A stretch of 64,000 nucleotides of DNA from Planctomycetota bacterium (lineage in GTDB: Bacteria; Planctomycetota; Planctomycetia; Pirellulales; Pirellulaceae): the NCBI GenBank assembly GCA_014381825.1, contig JACNKX010000038.1, forward strand, positions 62,001 to 126,000, in the 5' to 3' direction. Below are positions 35,996-44,743 of the stretch, one piece after another (positions within the stretch are counted from its first letter, which is position 1; the number at the start of each line of letters is the position of its first letter). The notes below the pieces were generated by a model. It had not been told where the DNA came from and made no database searches. It worked only from the letters and a program-made list of their open reading frames with translations. A program made the position numbers and the translations under genes.

Positions 35996-38900
35996 ATGAC
36001 CGCGAATGATAGCGCCCGTTGGCAAGTCATCAGTGAGTCCATTGTGACTGCGATACTCTTGTGCGTCATTTGTTCAGAACTATTGGCCGAGAACGGGCCA
36101 GGTCTCACGTTCAGCGATGTGACGCGCGAAGCTGGCACTGGCGGGCCGACTGAGCCGAATCGACTGGGTGGTCACGGAGCCATGTGGGCGGACGTAGATT
36201 TCGATGGCCGCCCGGATTTATACATCACGATGATCTTTACCGACCCGATGCCTGAACTCTTCTTTCGGAATCTCGGAGGTGGTCGATTTGCGGACGAGGG
36301 ACGTCCGCGCGGGGTCGCCGACTTCGACGGTGGCTCGCACGGTGCTTGCTTTGCCGATCTCGATAATGACGGCGACTACGATCTGTTCAATGGAACGACG
36401 TGGAATCATCGGAAGTATCCGTGCTTCAACAATGTATTCCGAAATGATGGCAGCGGTCACTCCGAAGATGCAACGAAAGCGAGCGGTATTCCGATGGATC
36501 GACGCCGGGCCACTCGCGGTGTATTGACGTTTGACATGGATGGCGACGGCGATCTCGATCTGTTCTGCGTGACGAACTATCAGGGCTCGAAGGATCCACC
36601 GGACGAAGTGAACGAGCTGTATCGCAACGATGGCGGCTTGCGCTTTACTGCGATCGACGATAATCCAGCATTGACGGCTCCGTGTGGTCAGGGAGCGACG
36701 GATACTGATTTCGATGGTGACGGTGACATCGATATCATCGCAGCGAATCGGACGGGGCTGGTCAACGTGTTGCGCAACGACGGTCGAGGTCAATTCGAGC
36801 TCAGACCACCTGAGTCCATCGGCGTCCGTCATCGCGCGACCGACGGCATTACGATGGGCGATGTCGACAACGATGGTGACCTCGATTTGCTTCTTGCCGG
36901 AAACGACGTCGGGCATCTGTACGCGAACGATGGCCACGGTCGGTTTTCGTTTCGACAAACGTTCAGCCAGACCGATGGCTATATGGCTGGCTGCGCTGAT
37001 CTGGACAACGACGGTGACCTCGATGTCGTCTTTGCCGGTGACGACCATTGTTACCTCAATGACGGAACTGGTCGATTCGACGCCGGCCCGACGATTCCAG
37101 TGGCGGGTATCAACGATCCGCGCGGCCTTGCCTTCGCAGATTACGACAGCGATGGTGATCTGGACTTCGCAATTGTCTGCAAGCGATCCAGAAACTGGCT
37201 TGTGCGTAACAACTTGAACTCAGGCAACTGGCTGAGGGTCAAACTGATCTCGCCCAACGGTCAAGCGGGGGCATTTAGCGCGAAAGTGCGAGTCCGTCCG
37301 CTCGGCGACGGCACCGCCAGGCTGATTGGTATGCGCGAAGCGCGTAGCAGTAACGGTTATCTCGCCCAGAATGATCCAGTCCTACACTTCGGACTGGCAA
37401 ATCACAAATTCGTTGATGTGGAAGTCCGGTTTTTAGACGGATCAGTGGCAACTCGTTCCAACGTTGCAGCGGGCCAGACTGTGACGATTGACCCGAGCCG
37501 GCAAACGAACGTATCAATCGATGTAGACGACACACTTGACCACACAGGAACACGGTGGGCTCCGTTTCTCGAATGGAGCCTGCAAAACAAATCTGTCGAG
37601 GGCAATCCGTTTGACGTTACCGCGTCGGTCAAATTCACGCACGCAGAGACCGAAGCTCAACACACAACGGAGATGTTCTTCACCGGCGATCGAACATGGA
37701 AGTTTCGATTCACAGGAACGCGTGTCGGGCTGTGGGACTTTGTAACAACGAGCGCTGATTCAGAACTCGATGGCCACAAAGGACGTGTCTTGATTCGTCC
37801 CAACGACAGTGCGCACGGCTTTGTGACTCACGTTGGGAACAAGTGGGCTCGCCCATACGGCAAGGATGGGGAACTGCGGGCCTTTGCGCCACAGTTGGTG
37901 ATGTATGGCCATCCAGCGACGTTTCATGGAGAGTCGAAACAGATCGATACGGACATTGTCACGTTTATCAGGGAGCACGGCTTCACGGGCTTTCATGTGC
38001 CGGTGTTCTGTCGTTGGTTCGATATCGATCACGATCGGTCGAGCGACATTCGATCGGACGACCCTAATCCCGATCCCCGCACATTCGAAGCACTCGAGCA
38101 GCTAATTACGAAGGCGCATGCGGCAGGTGGAGTCGTCCACTTCTGGGCTTGGGGTGACGAATCACGGCACCAAACTCCGGCTCGGTGGGGGATCAATGGT
38201 AAGGTTGACCAACGTCTGCAGCGGTACATCGCGGCACGGCTTGGACCTCTGCCCGGCTGGACGATGGGTTACGGATTTGATCTCGACGAGTGGGTTAACG
38301 AACGACAGATCGGCCAATGGAGAGATTACGTGCACAGCCACTTGGGTTGGTCGCATATGCTCGGCGGTCGTCATGGAGATCCAAATCGGGGTCTCGACCA
38401 TTCGCCGGCCGTTTCCTGGAACCGCCGACTCGACTACTCCAGCTATGAACATCACCGGCCAACCTTTGATGTGTATCAAGCGTCGCTGCAAGCCGTCGCT
38501 AAACAACCGGTGTTTTCGGAAGATCGCTTTAGAATTCGGAGACTAGGTCGCTATCGCGACAAGGATTACACAGAAGAGATGACTCGTCGCGGTCTTTGGC
38601 GCAGCACGATGGCCGGTGGTGTCGCCAACATCTGGGGTCGACTGGACGACGATCTCGCGATCAACGCGGGGAACGGCGCGTCGTTGCCGTACGATCATCC
38701 CGAGTGGATTCGCACCTGGGCCGACTTCTTCAATGACCGCTTCACGCTCGGCATCGAGCCCGCTGCCGACCTGACGGACGGGCACTGTCTGAGACACCCC
38801 GCCGGCGAACACTACGTGTTCTATCGCGAAAGTGTTACGGCGATTCGGATGGACCTATCGATGATGAATGGCGATCGCTCAGCGATCGCAGTTGACACAA

Positions 38901-39019
38901 GACGTGCCTACAATGAGATCGACCTTGGCGAACTGCCAACAAAGACACAGACGTGGACAGCGCCGTACCAGTCAGACTGGGCTATTGCCGTGGGGAACTT
39001 CGACGCTGTGAACGATTGA
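35996..39019 (+). CDS. FG-GAP/UnbV repeat protein fused to DUF5060 and glycosidase-like domain
   Basis: This 1,007-residue exported protein starts at the ATG at 35996, preceded by gaggtga at good spacing. A hydrophobic leader (SIVTAILLCVICSELLA) is followed by seven FG-GAP/VCBS blades between about residues 64 and 385. Each carries a calcium-type loop such as ADLDNDGDLDVV or FDMDGDGDLDLF. An ASPIC/UnbV domain follows (about 405-500, with VRPLGDGTARLIGMREARSS). Next is a DUF5060 beta-sandwich (about 509-600, FTGDRTWKFRFTGTRVGLWDF), then a segment like the TIM barrels that accompany DUF5060 (HGFTGFHVPVF, VVHFWAWGDESR, GFDLDEWV). Such barrels occur in glycoside-hydrolase-like proteins. A carbohydrate-acting secreted protein is likely, but the catalytic residues are not assigned. 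It heads a cluster with sugar-type oxidoreductase genes. Confidence 0.85.
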   Translation: MTANDSARWQVISESIVTAILLCVICSELLAENGPGLTFSDVTREAGTGGPTEPNRLGGHGAMWADVDFDGRPDLYITMIFTDPMPELFFRNLGGGRFADEGRPRGVADFDGGSHGACFADLDNDGDYDLFNGTTWNHRKYPCFNNVFRNDGSGHSEDATKASGIPMDRRRATRGVLTFDMDGDGDLDLFCVTNYQGSKDPPDEVNELYRNDGGLRFTAIDDNPALTAPCGQGATDTDFDGDGDIDIIAANRTGLVNVLRNDGRGQFELRPPESIGVRHRATDGITMGDVDNDGDLDLLLAGNDVGHLYANDGHGRFSFRQTFSQTDGYMAGCADLDNDGDLDVVFAGDDHCYLNDGTGRFDAGPTIPVAGINDPRGLAFADYDSDGDLDFAIVCKRSRNWLVRNNLNSGNWLRVKLISPNGQAGAFSAKVRVRPLGDGTARLIGMREARSSNGYLAQNDPVLHFGLANHKFVDVEVRFLDGSVATRSNVAAGQTVTIDPSRQTNVSIDVDDTLDHTGTRWAPFLEWSLQNKSVEGNPFDVTASVKFTHAETEAQHTTEMFFTGDRTWKFRFTGTRVGLWDFVTTSADSELDGHKGRVLIRPNDSAHGFVTHVGNKWARPYGKDGELRAFAPQLVMYGHPATFHGESKQIDTDIVTFIREHGFTGFHVPVFCRWFDIDHDRSSDIRSDDPNPDPRTFEALEQLITKAHAAGGVVHFWAWGDESRHQTPARWGINGKVDQRLQRYIAARLGPLPGWTMGYGFDLDEWVNERQIGQWRDYVHSHLGWSHMLGGRHGDPNRGLDHSPAVSWNRRLDYSSYEHHRPTFDVYQASLQAVAKQPVFSEDRFRIRRLGRYRDKDYTEEMTRRGLWRSTMAGGVANIWGRLDDDLAINAGNGASLPYDHPEWIRTWADFFNDRFTLGIEPAADLTDGHCLRHPAGEHYVFYRESVTAIRMDLSMMNGDRSAIAVDTRRAYNEIDLGELPTKTQTWTAPYQSDWAIAVGNFDAVND

Positions 39020-39072
39020 ACCTGCTTCAAATACAACGGCTCACCAGAATTGTCCGTCGCGAGGACCAACCA

Positions 39073-40074
39073 ATGAAGACGATCAAGTGCGGAGTGATTG
39101 GACTCGGGTGGTTCGGGGAGAAACACTGCGAAGTTCTTCACGATCTGCCGCAAGCGGAACTACATTCGGTATGCACGCGGCGGAAGGACCGCCTCGCGGA
39201 AGTCGCTGGTCGGTTTGGCGTCAGTGGGACTTACTCTGACTATCACGAGATGCTTGCCGATCCGGCGCTCGATGTAGTGAGCATCGTGACGATGTGGGAT
39301 CAGCACACGGAACCGGCCATTGCGGCTCTTGAGGCCGGAAAGCACGTGTTCCTCGAAAAGCCAATGGCGTCGTCGCTGGCAGATTGCGACCGGATTCTCG
39401 ATGCCGCAGCGCGGGCACGGGGTAACTTTATGGTCGGTCATATCTGCCGCTTTAATCCTCGCTATGCCGCTGCCAAGGCAGAGATCGACGCCGGCAATAT
39501 TGGCGACATCGTTTCAATCTATGCACGGCGGAATCTCCCCCGGTGGATTACCGATGGAGTGTTGGACAAGATCGGTCCGATCATGGGCGATGCGGTGCAT
39601 GATACCGATCTCATGCTCTGGTATACCGGGAGATCGATTCAGACGGCGTACGCTCAGACGCATCGCGTTCGGGAACTCACGCATCCCGATATCGGCTGGA
39701 CCATGTACCGCTTCGACAGTGGTGCGATTGGAGTCTGCGAGACCGTGTGGTGTCTGCCGGACAAGAGTCCATTCCAAATCGACGAGCGGATGGAGATTGT
39801 TGGCACAACCGGATCGATTCAGATTCACGACACAACGCCGAATCTACAGATTGTCGCCAATGAAAGTGTGAGTTTTCCTGACACGACGTACTGGCCGGAA
39901 ATCCACGGACAGAGGGCGGGAGCGCTCGGCGATGAATGGTCATACTTTCTGCGATGCGTTGCGGAGGAGTGCGATCCTGCGGTTGTGCCTCCGTGCGACT
40001 CGCGAGCCGCGGTCGCCGCCTGCTTGGCCGCCGAGAAATCTGCAGAGACCGGCGCAGTCGTTGTCTTGGACTAG
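39073..40074 (+). CDS. Gfo/Idh/MocA-family oxidoreductase
   Basis: This 333-residue NAD(P)-dependent oxidoreductase belongs to the Gfo/Idh/MocA family, which acts on sugars, inositols and related polyols. An N-terminal Rossmann motif (GVIGLGWFGEKH), the family signature FLEKPMAS, and the C-terminal-domain segment GDAVHDTDLMLWYTG carrying the likely catalytic His are all visible. The start ATG at 39073 follows gagga, and frames from 38953 would overlap the upstream gene. There is no signal peptide, so it is cytoplasmic, unlike many planctomycete members that carry a Tat leader. It lies 53 bp after the FG-GAP/DUF5060 gene and 37 bp before the VOC gene, suggesting one carbohydrate-related unit. 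The substrate cannot be deduced. Confidence 0.9.
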   Translation: MKTIKCGVIGLGWFGEKHCEVLHDLPQAELHSVCTRRKDRLAEVAGRFGVSGTYSDYHEMLADPALDVVSIVTMWDQHTEPAIAALEAGKHVFLEKPMASSLADCDRILDAAARARGNFMVGHICRFNPRYAAAKAEIDAGNIGDIVSIYARRNLPRWITDGVLDKIGPIMGDAVHDTDLMLWYTGRSIQTAYAQTHRVRELTHPDIGWTMYRFDSGAIGVCETVWCLPDKSPFQIDERMEIVGTTGSIQIHDTTPNLQIVANESVSFPDTTYWPEIHGQRAGALGDEWSYFLRCVAEECDPAVVPPCDSRAAVAACLAAEKSAETGAVVVLD

Positions 40075-40111
40075 CGATTTAATTTCACGAACTCTTTAAG
40101 GAAGCAATTCT

Positions 40112-40495
40112 TTGTCTCTCCATCTGCAATTCGATCACATCGGGATCCCGGTCGACTCGCCACAAGCCGCGGAGTTTTGGGTGCCCGACAGCGAATGCTG
40201 GGTGACCAATCCCAGAACGCATCCTCAGCGAATCGAGTATCTACGATTCAAAACGATCCCCGAACTAGAAGTCGGTTCACCCGAGTGGAAACTGTGGCAT
40301 ATGCCGCACATCGCTTGGCGAGTTGACGATCTCGAAACTGCGATCGCCGACGAAGAGGTGGTGTTCGGGCCGTTCGCACCCTCCGATTTCGGACGGGTTG
40401 TCTTCATTCACAAGCACGGAGCCATCATCGAGTATCTTGAATACACCGACCTGACGCGGTGGTTCGGTGCGCCCACGCCGTGGGAGCCGGTATGA
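40112..40495 (+). CDS. VOC/glyoxalase-fold small protein
   Basis: This 127-residue protein has the look of the vicinal-oxygen-chelate fold. It has an opening strand with His (LQFDHIGIPVDSPQAAEFW), a second-half strand with His (PHIAWRVDDLETAI), and a closing IHKHGAIIEYLEY with Glu, which match the usual metal-ligand positions (His, His, Glu). The only start available near the conserved N-terminus is TTG at 40112, with aagga upstream, and no ATG fits. It sits between an oxidoreductase and an acetyltransferase gene. It may be an isomerase, epimerase or lyase acting on the oxidoreductase product (inference). Confidence 0.75.
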   Translation: MSLHLQFDHIGIPVDSPQAAEFWVPDSECWVTNPRTHPQRIEYLRFKTIPELEVGSPEWKLWHMPHIAWRVDDLETAIADEEVVFGPFAPSDFGRVVFIHKHGAIIEYLEYTDLTRWFGAPTPWEPV

Positions 40496-40540
40496 CCTCG
40501 CGAATTGAAATTGCCTCCGAACGCGATCTCACAAACAGAA

Positions 40541-41491
40541 ATGAAAGCAGAACCCATGAGCAAGGCAACCGGTTTTCACCTCAGGTCTATGTTGCGAGAA
40601 GACCGAGACGAAGTGACACGACTGGTGTTCCATTCCACAAATCGGTATTACGAATCGATTGGTCGCGAAGCGATATTCAAAGGTGACGAATTGACACCGG
40701 TCGACATGTTCGACGTTTACGAGCGGATTGATCCTGGCGAAGGCATCGTTGCCGTTGACGACCAATCGGGGCGGATCATTGGGTTGTGCTTTGTACACCC
40801 GCGGGAAACTCATTTCTCGCTCGGCATCATGAATGCCCACCCTGATCACTTTGGTCGTGGCGTGGCGCGAACGATCCTCGGCGAGATCATCAATCGGGCC
40901 CAAGCCGTCAACCTACCGGTGCGGCTGGTATCAAGCTGTCTTAATCTGGATTCGTACTCGTTGTACACGCGAGCCGGCTTCGTTCCGTTCGCCACATTTC
41001 AGGATATGTACGTTGCGGTACCGGACGCGGGGCTGCCGCATCCGCCGCCGAACGAGATTGCGGTACGCTCAGCGACCCTTGGTGATGTTCCGGCGATGGT
41101 GGAACTTGAGCGTAAAGTCGCCGGGATCTCGCGAGTTGATGACTATCGCTACTTCATTCGCAACGAAGACAAGCTGTGGCGAGTCTCCATTGTCGAGTCG
41201 CCTGACGGTATCGACGGGTTCCTCGTCTCGTGCGGGTCTCACGCCTTAAACATGATCGGCCCGGGGGTCGCGGTCACACGGGATCAAGCCGCCGCGCTCG
41301 TCTACGACCAGTTAAATCAACATCGCGGCCGCTGCCCCGTTCTGCTTGCCCCAGTTTCGTGCGGTGAGCTGGTAAAACAACTCTATGCGTGGGGAGCGCG
41401 CAATTGTGAAATGCACGTCGCTCAGAGCTACGGCCCTGCGCAGGTTCCTGCTGGTGTCATCATGCCCTCATTTCTGCCAGAAACCGCGTAG
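40541..41491 (+). CDS. Tandem GNAT acetyltransferase-like protein
   Basis: This roughly 316-residue protein has two GNAT-type halves. The first has the acetyl-CoA-binding region at NAHPDHFGRGVARTILGEII, with a GRGVA turn close to the Q/RxxGxG/A signature, and then a SCLNLDSYSLYTRAGFVP strand-helix typical of GNATs. The second begins near IAVRSATLGDVPAMVELER, is more divergent, and lacks a clear CoA loop. The start is ambiguous: ATG at 40541 is used here, ATG at 40556 (MSKATGFHL) is equally possible, and neither has a strong ribosome site. It is the last gene of the four-gene carbohydrate-type cluster, and its acceptor is unknown. Confidence 0.75.
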   Translation: MKAEPMSKATGFHLRSMLREDRDEVTRLVFHSTNRYYESIGREAIFKGDELTPVDMFDVYERIDPGEGIVAVDDQSGRIIGLCFVHPRETHFSLGIMNAHPDHFGRGVARTILGEIINRAQAVNLPVRLVSSCLNLDSYSLYTRAGFVPFATFQDMYVAVPDAGLPHPPPNEIAVRSATLGDVPAMVELERKVAGISRVDDYRYFIRNEDKLWRVSIVESPDGIDGFLVSCGSHALNMIGPGVAVTRDQAAALVYDQLNQHRGRCPVLLAPVSCGELVKQLYAWGARNCEMHVAQSYGPAQVPAGVIMPSFLPETA

Positions 41492-41648
41492 GGGACATTC
41501 GACCTGGAAATACTCGAGGATCGGTGCTCAAAAGCCCCGTTGTGTCACCAGCCTTACCGGAAGGAGCGAAAGTCAAAATGTGGCGGCGACAAATTACAGG
41601 GGCTAAGCCAACTCCCAATACGCCAAGGACTTCCGCTCCGTGCTTTGC

Positions 41649-41677
41649 TTGACATCCCAGTGGGAGCCCATTAATAT
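41649..41677 (+). promoter_or_regulatory. Sigma70-type promoter of the ExbBD operon
   Basis: A perfect -35 box TTGACA (41649-41654) is followed, after 17 bases, by TAATAT (41672-41677), a 4 of 6 match to the -10 consensus. It is the best promoter-like sequence seen in the window. It would give a leader of roughly 135-140 nt before the ATG at 41822. Confidence 0.6.
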
Positions 41678-41755
41678 CAAGCATCTTCCTATGGGCTGCG
41701 CGATCCGTTCGTGGTCGTGCGCACCCTCTACGGGAATATTGTCTCGGAACAACCG

Positions 41756-41775
41756 GCTCCGATGTTTCTCGGAGC
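41756..41775 (+). promoter_or_regulatory. Leader hairpin of the ExbBD operon
   Basis: GCTCCGA (41756-41762) pairs perfectly with TCGGAGC (41769-41775) around a 6-nt loop, 46 bases before the first start codon. No T-run follows, so it is not a standard terminator. It may stabilise the message or bind a regulator. Confidence 0.4.
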
Positions 41776-41821
41776 GGGTGGACATGCACCTACCAACCTA
41801 GCACTGCAAGAGGTACGACAA

Positions 41822-42715
41822 ATGACAACCGTACCGAAGCCGATTCATCGGCCCGATACGTCTACGATGAACGTATCCCGTTTTGATCAAGTTGCGAGTC
41901 TCATCGTCGCGCTGCTCATCATGGTGGGCGTGGCGGTCGTAGGGATGTTCATTATCTGGCTTACCGCGACGCTCGTCTTTAAGTCTCGCAGTGTGCCCGT
42001 CAAGTTGATCGAGAACGTACCAGGTCGTGGCGATCACGCAGAAGGATTTGAGCGAGACCTCGAAGCACCTGGCATGGAAGAGATGCCGGAACTTGCCGAA
42101 CCACAGCTCGAAGCCGCAATGGAAGCGATGACGGAGGCGGTATCGAGTGTTGCCGCGGCGATGGATTCGGTGTCGATGCCCTCTGACGCGACCAGCAAGG
42201 GGGAAGGCGGTATGGGAGACAGCCGTCCTCCCGGGCCGTTGGGCGAAGGAGACAATATCATTCCGCGGTGGGAACGCTGGGAGATCCGTTTCGAGTCGTC
42301 GAGTAAGGCCGCGTACGCAAAGCAGCTGGACGCCTTTAAGATTGAGTTGGGAGCCGCCGGCGGTGGCAAGAAGAACGTCGACTATGCGCGCAATTTGTCG
42401 AAAGGCAAGCCGGATACATACAGTGGTCCGGGCGACAAAGAACAACGACTCTACATGACTTGGCGTGGTGGTACTCTGCAAAAATTCGATCAACAATTGC
42501 TGTCGGCGGCGGGAATCAACACGGGGAAACGCTTGTTAATGCAATTCTATCCAGAAGAAGTCGAAGACCAGCTCGCATGGATTGAGATGGAGCACGCGAC
42601 GAAGCAGAATAAGACAGTACAGGAGTTCTTGAAAACGGTCTTTGAACTCAAGCCGAAAGGACGCACTTGGGAATTTGTGGTCGCGGAAATGCGATTTCGT
42701 CCCAAGCCAAAGTAA
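41822..42715 (+). CDS. Single-span membrane protein, TonB/TolA-like topology
   Basis: This 297-residue protein starts at the ATG at 41822 behind a strong site (agaggt). A cytoplasmic N-terminus of about 25 residues leads to one transmembrane segment (ASLIVALLIMVGVAVVGMFIIWL). An acidic, Met/Glu/Ala-rich linker follows (about residues 65-140). A C-terminal globular domain of about 150 residues comes last, beginning at PRWERWEIRFESSS and ending in FVVAEMRFRPKPK. I know no named domain here. The topology (one N-terminal span, extended linker, periplasmic C-terminal domain) and the position directly before ExbB and ExbD genes are those of TonB or TolA, so it may be the partner driven by the motor. 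TonB sequence hallmarks (Pro-Lys repeats, YP motif) are absent, so this is inference. Confidence 0.75.
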   Translation: MTTVPKPIHRPDTSTMNVSRFDQVASLIVALLIMVGVAVVGMFIIWLTATLVFKSRSVPVKLIENVPGRGDHAEGFERDLEAPGMEEMPELAEPQLEAAMEAMTEAVSSVAAAMDSVSMPSDATSKGEGGMGDSRPPGPLGEGDNIIPRWERWEIRFESSSKAAYAKQLDAFKIELGAAGGGKKNVDYARNLSKGKPDTYSGPGDKEQRLYMTWRGGTLQKFDQQLLSAAGINTGKRLLMQFYPEEVEDQLAWIEMEHATKQNKTVQEFLKTVFELKPKGRTWEFVVAEMRFRPKPK

Positions 42716-42776
42716 GGTGTTACACCCTTGGTTAGCTGAAGCATTTGAGATCCTACTTTAGGTTGAGAAAACACGC

Positions 42777-43427
42777 ATGGAAATGAACATTTTTACCCTC
42801 GTTGGGTACGTCATTTATACCATTCTCCTGCTGATCGCGCTTTGGGGCGGATTCTGCTGTGTCATGGTGTGGCGACGAGTCGCTCAGAAACGCTTTAAGA
42901 ACGAAGCGGCCCAGGATGATTTCCTCGACGAACTGGAGGTGCCACTCGCCAAATCGGACTTCGACGACGCTACGATGATTTGCGATGGCGACCTACGCGC
43001 AGTTCCGCAACTCGCGCATCTGGCGATGCTGAATCGCGGTGTCGGTTTTGCGAAGGTTCGCCAGTTGGTTGAGGATCGCTTCCAACGCGATATCTTGGCG
43101 GAGCTGGAGCATCAGATGACCTGGGTTCACACGGTCATCAAGAGTGCACCGATGGTCGGGTTGTTTGGTACGGTTACCGGCATGATGGGGGCCTTCGATA
43201 CGCTGGCGACTTCCGAGAACGTCGAACCTGCGGAATTGGCCGCCAATATCAGCGTGGCACTGATTACGACGGCGTGCGGTTTAGCGATCGCGATTCCTCT
43301 GATCGTTGCGGTTGCTGCCGTCAATATCCGTATTAAAAAGATGGAAGAGCTGGCGATCGCTGGACTCAACCGATTTGTCGAAGTGATGCAGATCGCAATG
43401 GCAAAAGAGGGCAAGCGGCGGAGGTAA
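42777..43427 (+). CDS. MotA/TolQ/ExbB-family proton channel subunit
   Basis: This 216-residue inner-membrane protein belongs to the MotA/TolQ/ExbB family, which forms the proton-conducting pentamer of ExbBD, TolQR and related motors. It has an N-terminal span ([20 protein letters not shown]), a cytoplasmic region with conserved Glu/Arg helices, and the family signature [18 protein letters not shown] leading into the second span. The third span is [20 protein letters not shown]. The length fits ExbB. The stop is 6 bp before the first ExbD gene, so the two are surely co-translated in an operon. It lacks the long N-terminal extension seen in some ExbB proteins. Confidence 0.93.
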   Translation: MEMNIFTLVGYVIYTILLLIALWGGFCCVMVWRRVAQKRFKNEAAQDDFLDELEVPLAKSDFDDATMICDGDLRAVPQLAHLAMLNRGVGFAKVRQLVEDRFQRDILAELEHQMTWVHTVIKSAPMVGLFGTVTGMMGAFDTLATSENVEPAELAANISVALITTACGLAIAIPLIVAVAAVNIRIKKMEELAIAGLNRFVEVMQIAMAKEGKRRR

Positions 43428-43433
43428 TGACCT

Positions 43434-43937
43434 ATGGCTGACGAAACGTTGCCAGGCGAGCTTGCCGAGCCCCCACGTCCGGAGACGATGAAAGCTCGAC
43501 GTGCGCTCGAAGACACCGAGATGGATATCACGCCGATGATCGACATCACGTTTTTATTGTTGATCTTCTTCATCGTGGCTTCCAAGATGGACGAAGCCGC
43601 GAATATCCCACTGCCTCCGGCCGGGAACGGGTTCGCAATCGTCCTGAAGACGTGCGTCATCATCACGGTGGGCCCGGGAGATACGGACGACACGGCGAAA
43701 ATCTACGCCGGTGACGGCGACGGAGGCGAAGCGCTCGACTCGACTGACGTAAACGCGTTGGAAACCGAGTTGCAGGCTTACGTTGAGGAACAGATCGGTT
43801 TGGATGCAAGGAAGAACACGGTGCTGATCAAGGGAGCAAAGGGCGTGAAACACAAGCACATCTCGTCGACGGCGAAGGCCGCCGCGCGGGTGGCGGAGAT
43901 TACACAAATGGCTTGGGCTGTCACGGAGTCGCAATAG
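43434..43937 (+). CDS. ExbD/TolR-family protein 1
   Basis: This 167-residue ExbD/TolR protein has a short cytoplasmic N-terminus, then the diagnostic membrane segment MDITPMIDITFLLLIFFIVA, with the essential Asp of the proton path in MID. The periplasmic part is ExbD-like but contains an acidic stretch (DDTAKIYAGDGDGGEALDST) and ends in a helix rich in Ala. The start ATG at 43434 comes 6 bp after the channel gene, and the stop is 2 bp before the next start. A second ExbD follows at once, so the motor could contain a heterodimer of the two. Confidence 0.93.
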   Translation: MADETLPGELAEPPRPETMKARRALEDTEMDITPMIDITFLLLIFFIVASKMDEAANIPLPPAGNGFAIVLKTCVIITVGPGDTDDTAKIYAGDGDGGEALDSTDVNALETELQAYVEEQIGLDARKNTVLIKGAKGVKHKHISSTAKAAARVAEITQMAWAVTESQ

Positions 43938-43939
43938 CC

Positions 43940-44689
43940 ATGCCGATATCATTCCATTGCCCTTCTTGTAACGCATCGCGTTCGGCACACGAAGTACTGG
44001 CCGGTCGCAAAGTGCGGTGCCCCAGTTGTGATGAGCTCGTCGCGATACCATCGGATACCGTCACCGACGATGGCAAGTCAACCGTTGCAATCGCGCCCCA
44101 AGAAGATGATGGGACTGGAACCGTCATGCTTGAGGCCGTCGAAGTCACGGAAGTGATCGAAGAGCCTCCCGTCGTAACAAGTGGGGTGATGCCCGTTTCG
44201 ACGAGCGACTTGCCACCAGAAGAGGACGACGAACCGACCGGCATTCGGCGGAAGGGGAATATCGAAGACACAGAAATGGACATGACGCCGATGGTCGACG
44301 TTACTTTCTTACTGCTCATCTTCTTTATGGTGACGGCTGCGTTCACGCTGCAAAAGACGATTCACGTGCCGAAACCGAATCCAGATGACGCCAGTATGAC
44401 GGTGGAATTGGAAGAAGAAGACGATAGCGATCGTGTGACCGTTGAAATCGACGCGTTTAACACCTACCACGTCATCACGGCGGACTGGGATGAAGAAGCT
44501 CCAAGCGTCCAGGATCTGTTTCGATTCCTGCGATTGGCGCGCGATGGTGACAGTACAGGAAAGCAGCCAACCACGTTGCTGGTGGAAGCTAATGGCGAAT
44601 CGCTTCACGAAAAAGTCGTGGCGGCTCTTGATGCGGGAAGCGAGACCGGATTCGAGGAAGTCCTTCTAGCTACGGTCGAAGACGAATGA
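43940..44689 (+). CDS. Zinc-ribbon ExbD/TolR-family protein 2
   Basis: This 249-residue protein begins with a zinc ribbon (HCPSCNASRSAHEVLAGRK then CPSCDELVAIP, two CPSC knuckles) of the kind common in planctomycete regulatory and membrane proteins. An acidic linker of about 70 residues follows. Next is a standard ExbD membrane segment, MDMTPMVDVTFLLLIFFMV, with the conserved Asp, and an ExbD-type periplasmic domain (VPKPNPDDASM onwards). ExbD proteins have the N-terminus in the cytoplasm, so the zinc ribbon would face the cytoplasm and could bind a protein partner. The start ATG at 43940 is 2 bp after the previous stop. A start at 43913 would overlap the upstream gene. Confidence 0.92.
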   Translation: MPISFHCPSCNASRSAHEVLAGRKVRCPSCDELVAIPSDTVTDDGKSTVAIAPQEDDGTGTVMLEAVEVTEVIEEPPVVTSGVMPVSTSDLPPEEDDEPTGIRRKGNIEDTEMDMTPMVDVTFLLLIFFMVTAAFTLQKTIHVPKPNPDDASMTVELEEEDDSDRVTVEIDAFNTYHVITADWDEEAPSVQDLFRFLRLARDGDSTGKQPTTLLVEANGESLHEKVVAALDAGSETGFEEVLLATVEDE

Positions 44690-44743
44690 CGAACACCGAC
44701 GAACAACCATTGCCGATTGCCGCTGGGCGAGGAACAATTTGAT

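Larger units (their letters stand above)
41492..41821. other. Intergenic region upstream of the ExbBD operon
   Basis: This is 330 bp holding a strong promoter candidate (41649-41677) and a leader hairpin (41756-41775). A 24-codon open frame at 41578-41652 has a good ribosome site but ends inside the -35 box. I see no other coding signal. Confidence 0.6.

Noticed and set aside
41578-41652. 24-codon open frame with a good ribosome site (aaggag) upstream of the ExbBD operon
   Set aside because: It ends inside the -35 box of the likely promoter and so would not be on the operon transcript. It is too short to support as a gene, and no known leader peptide is recognised.
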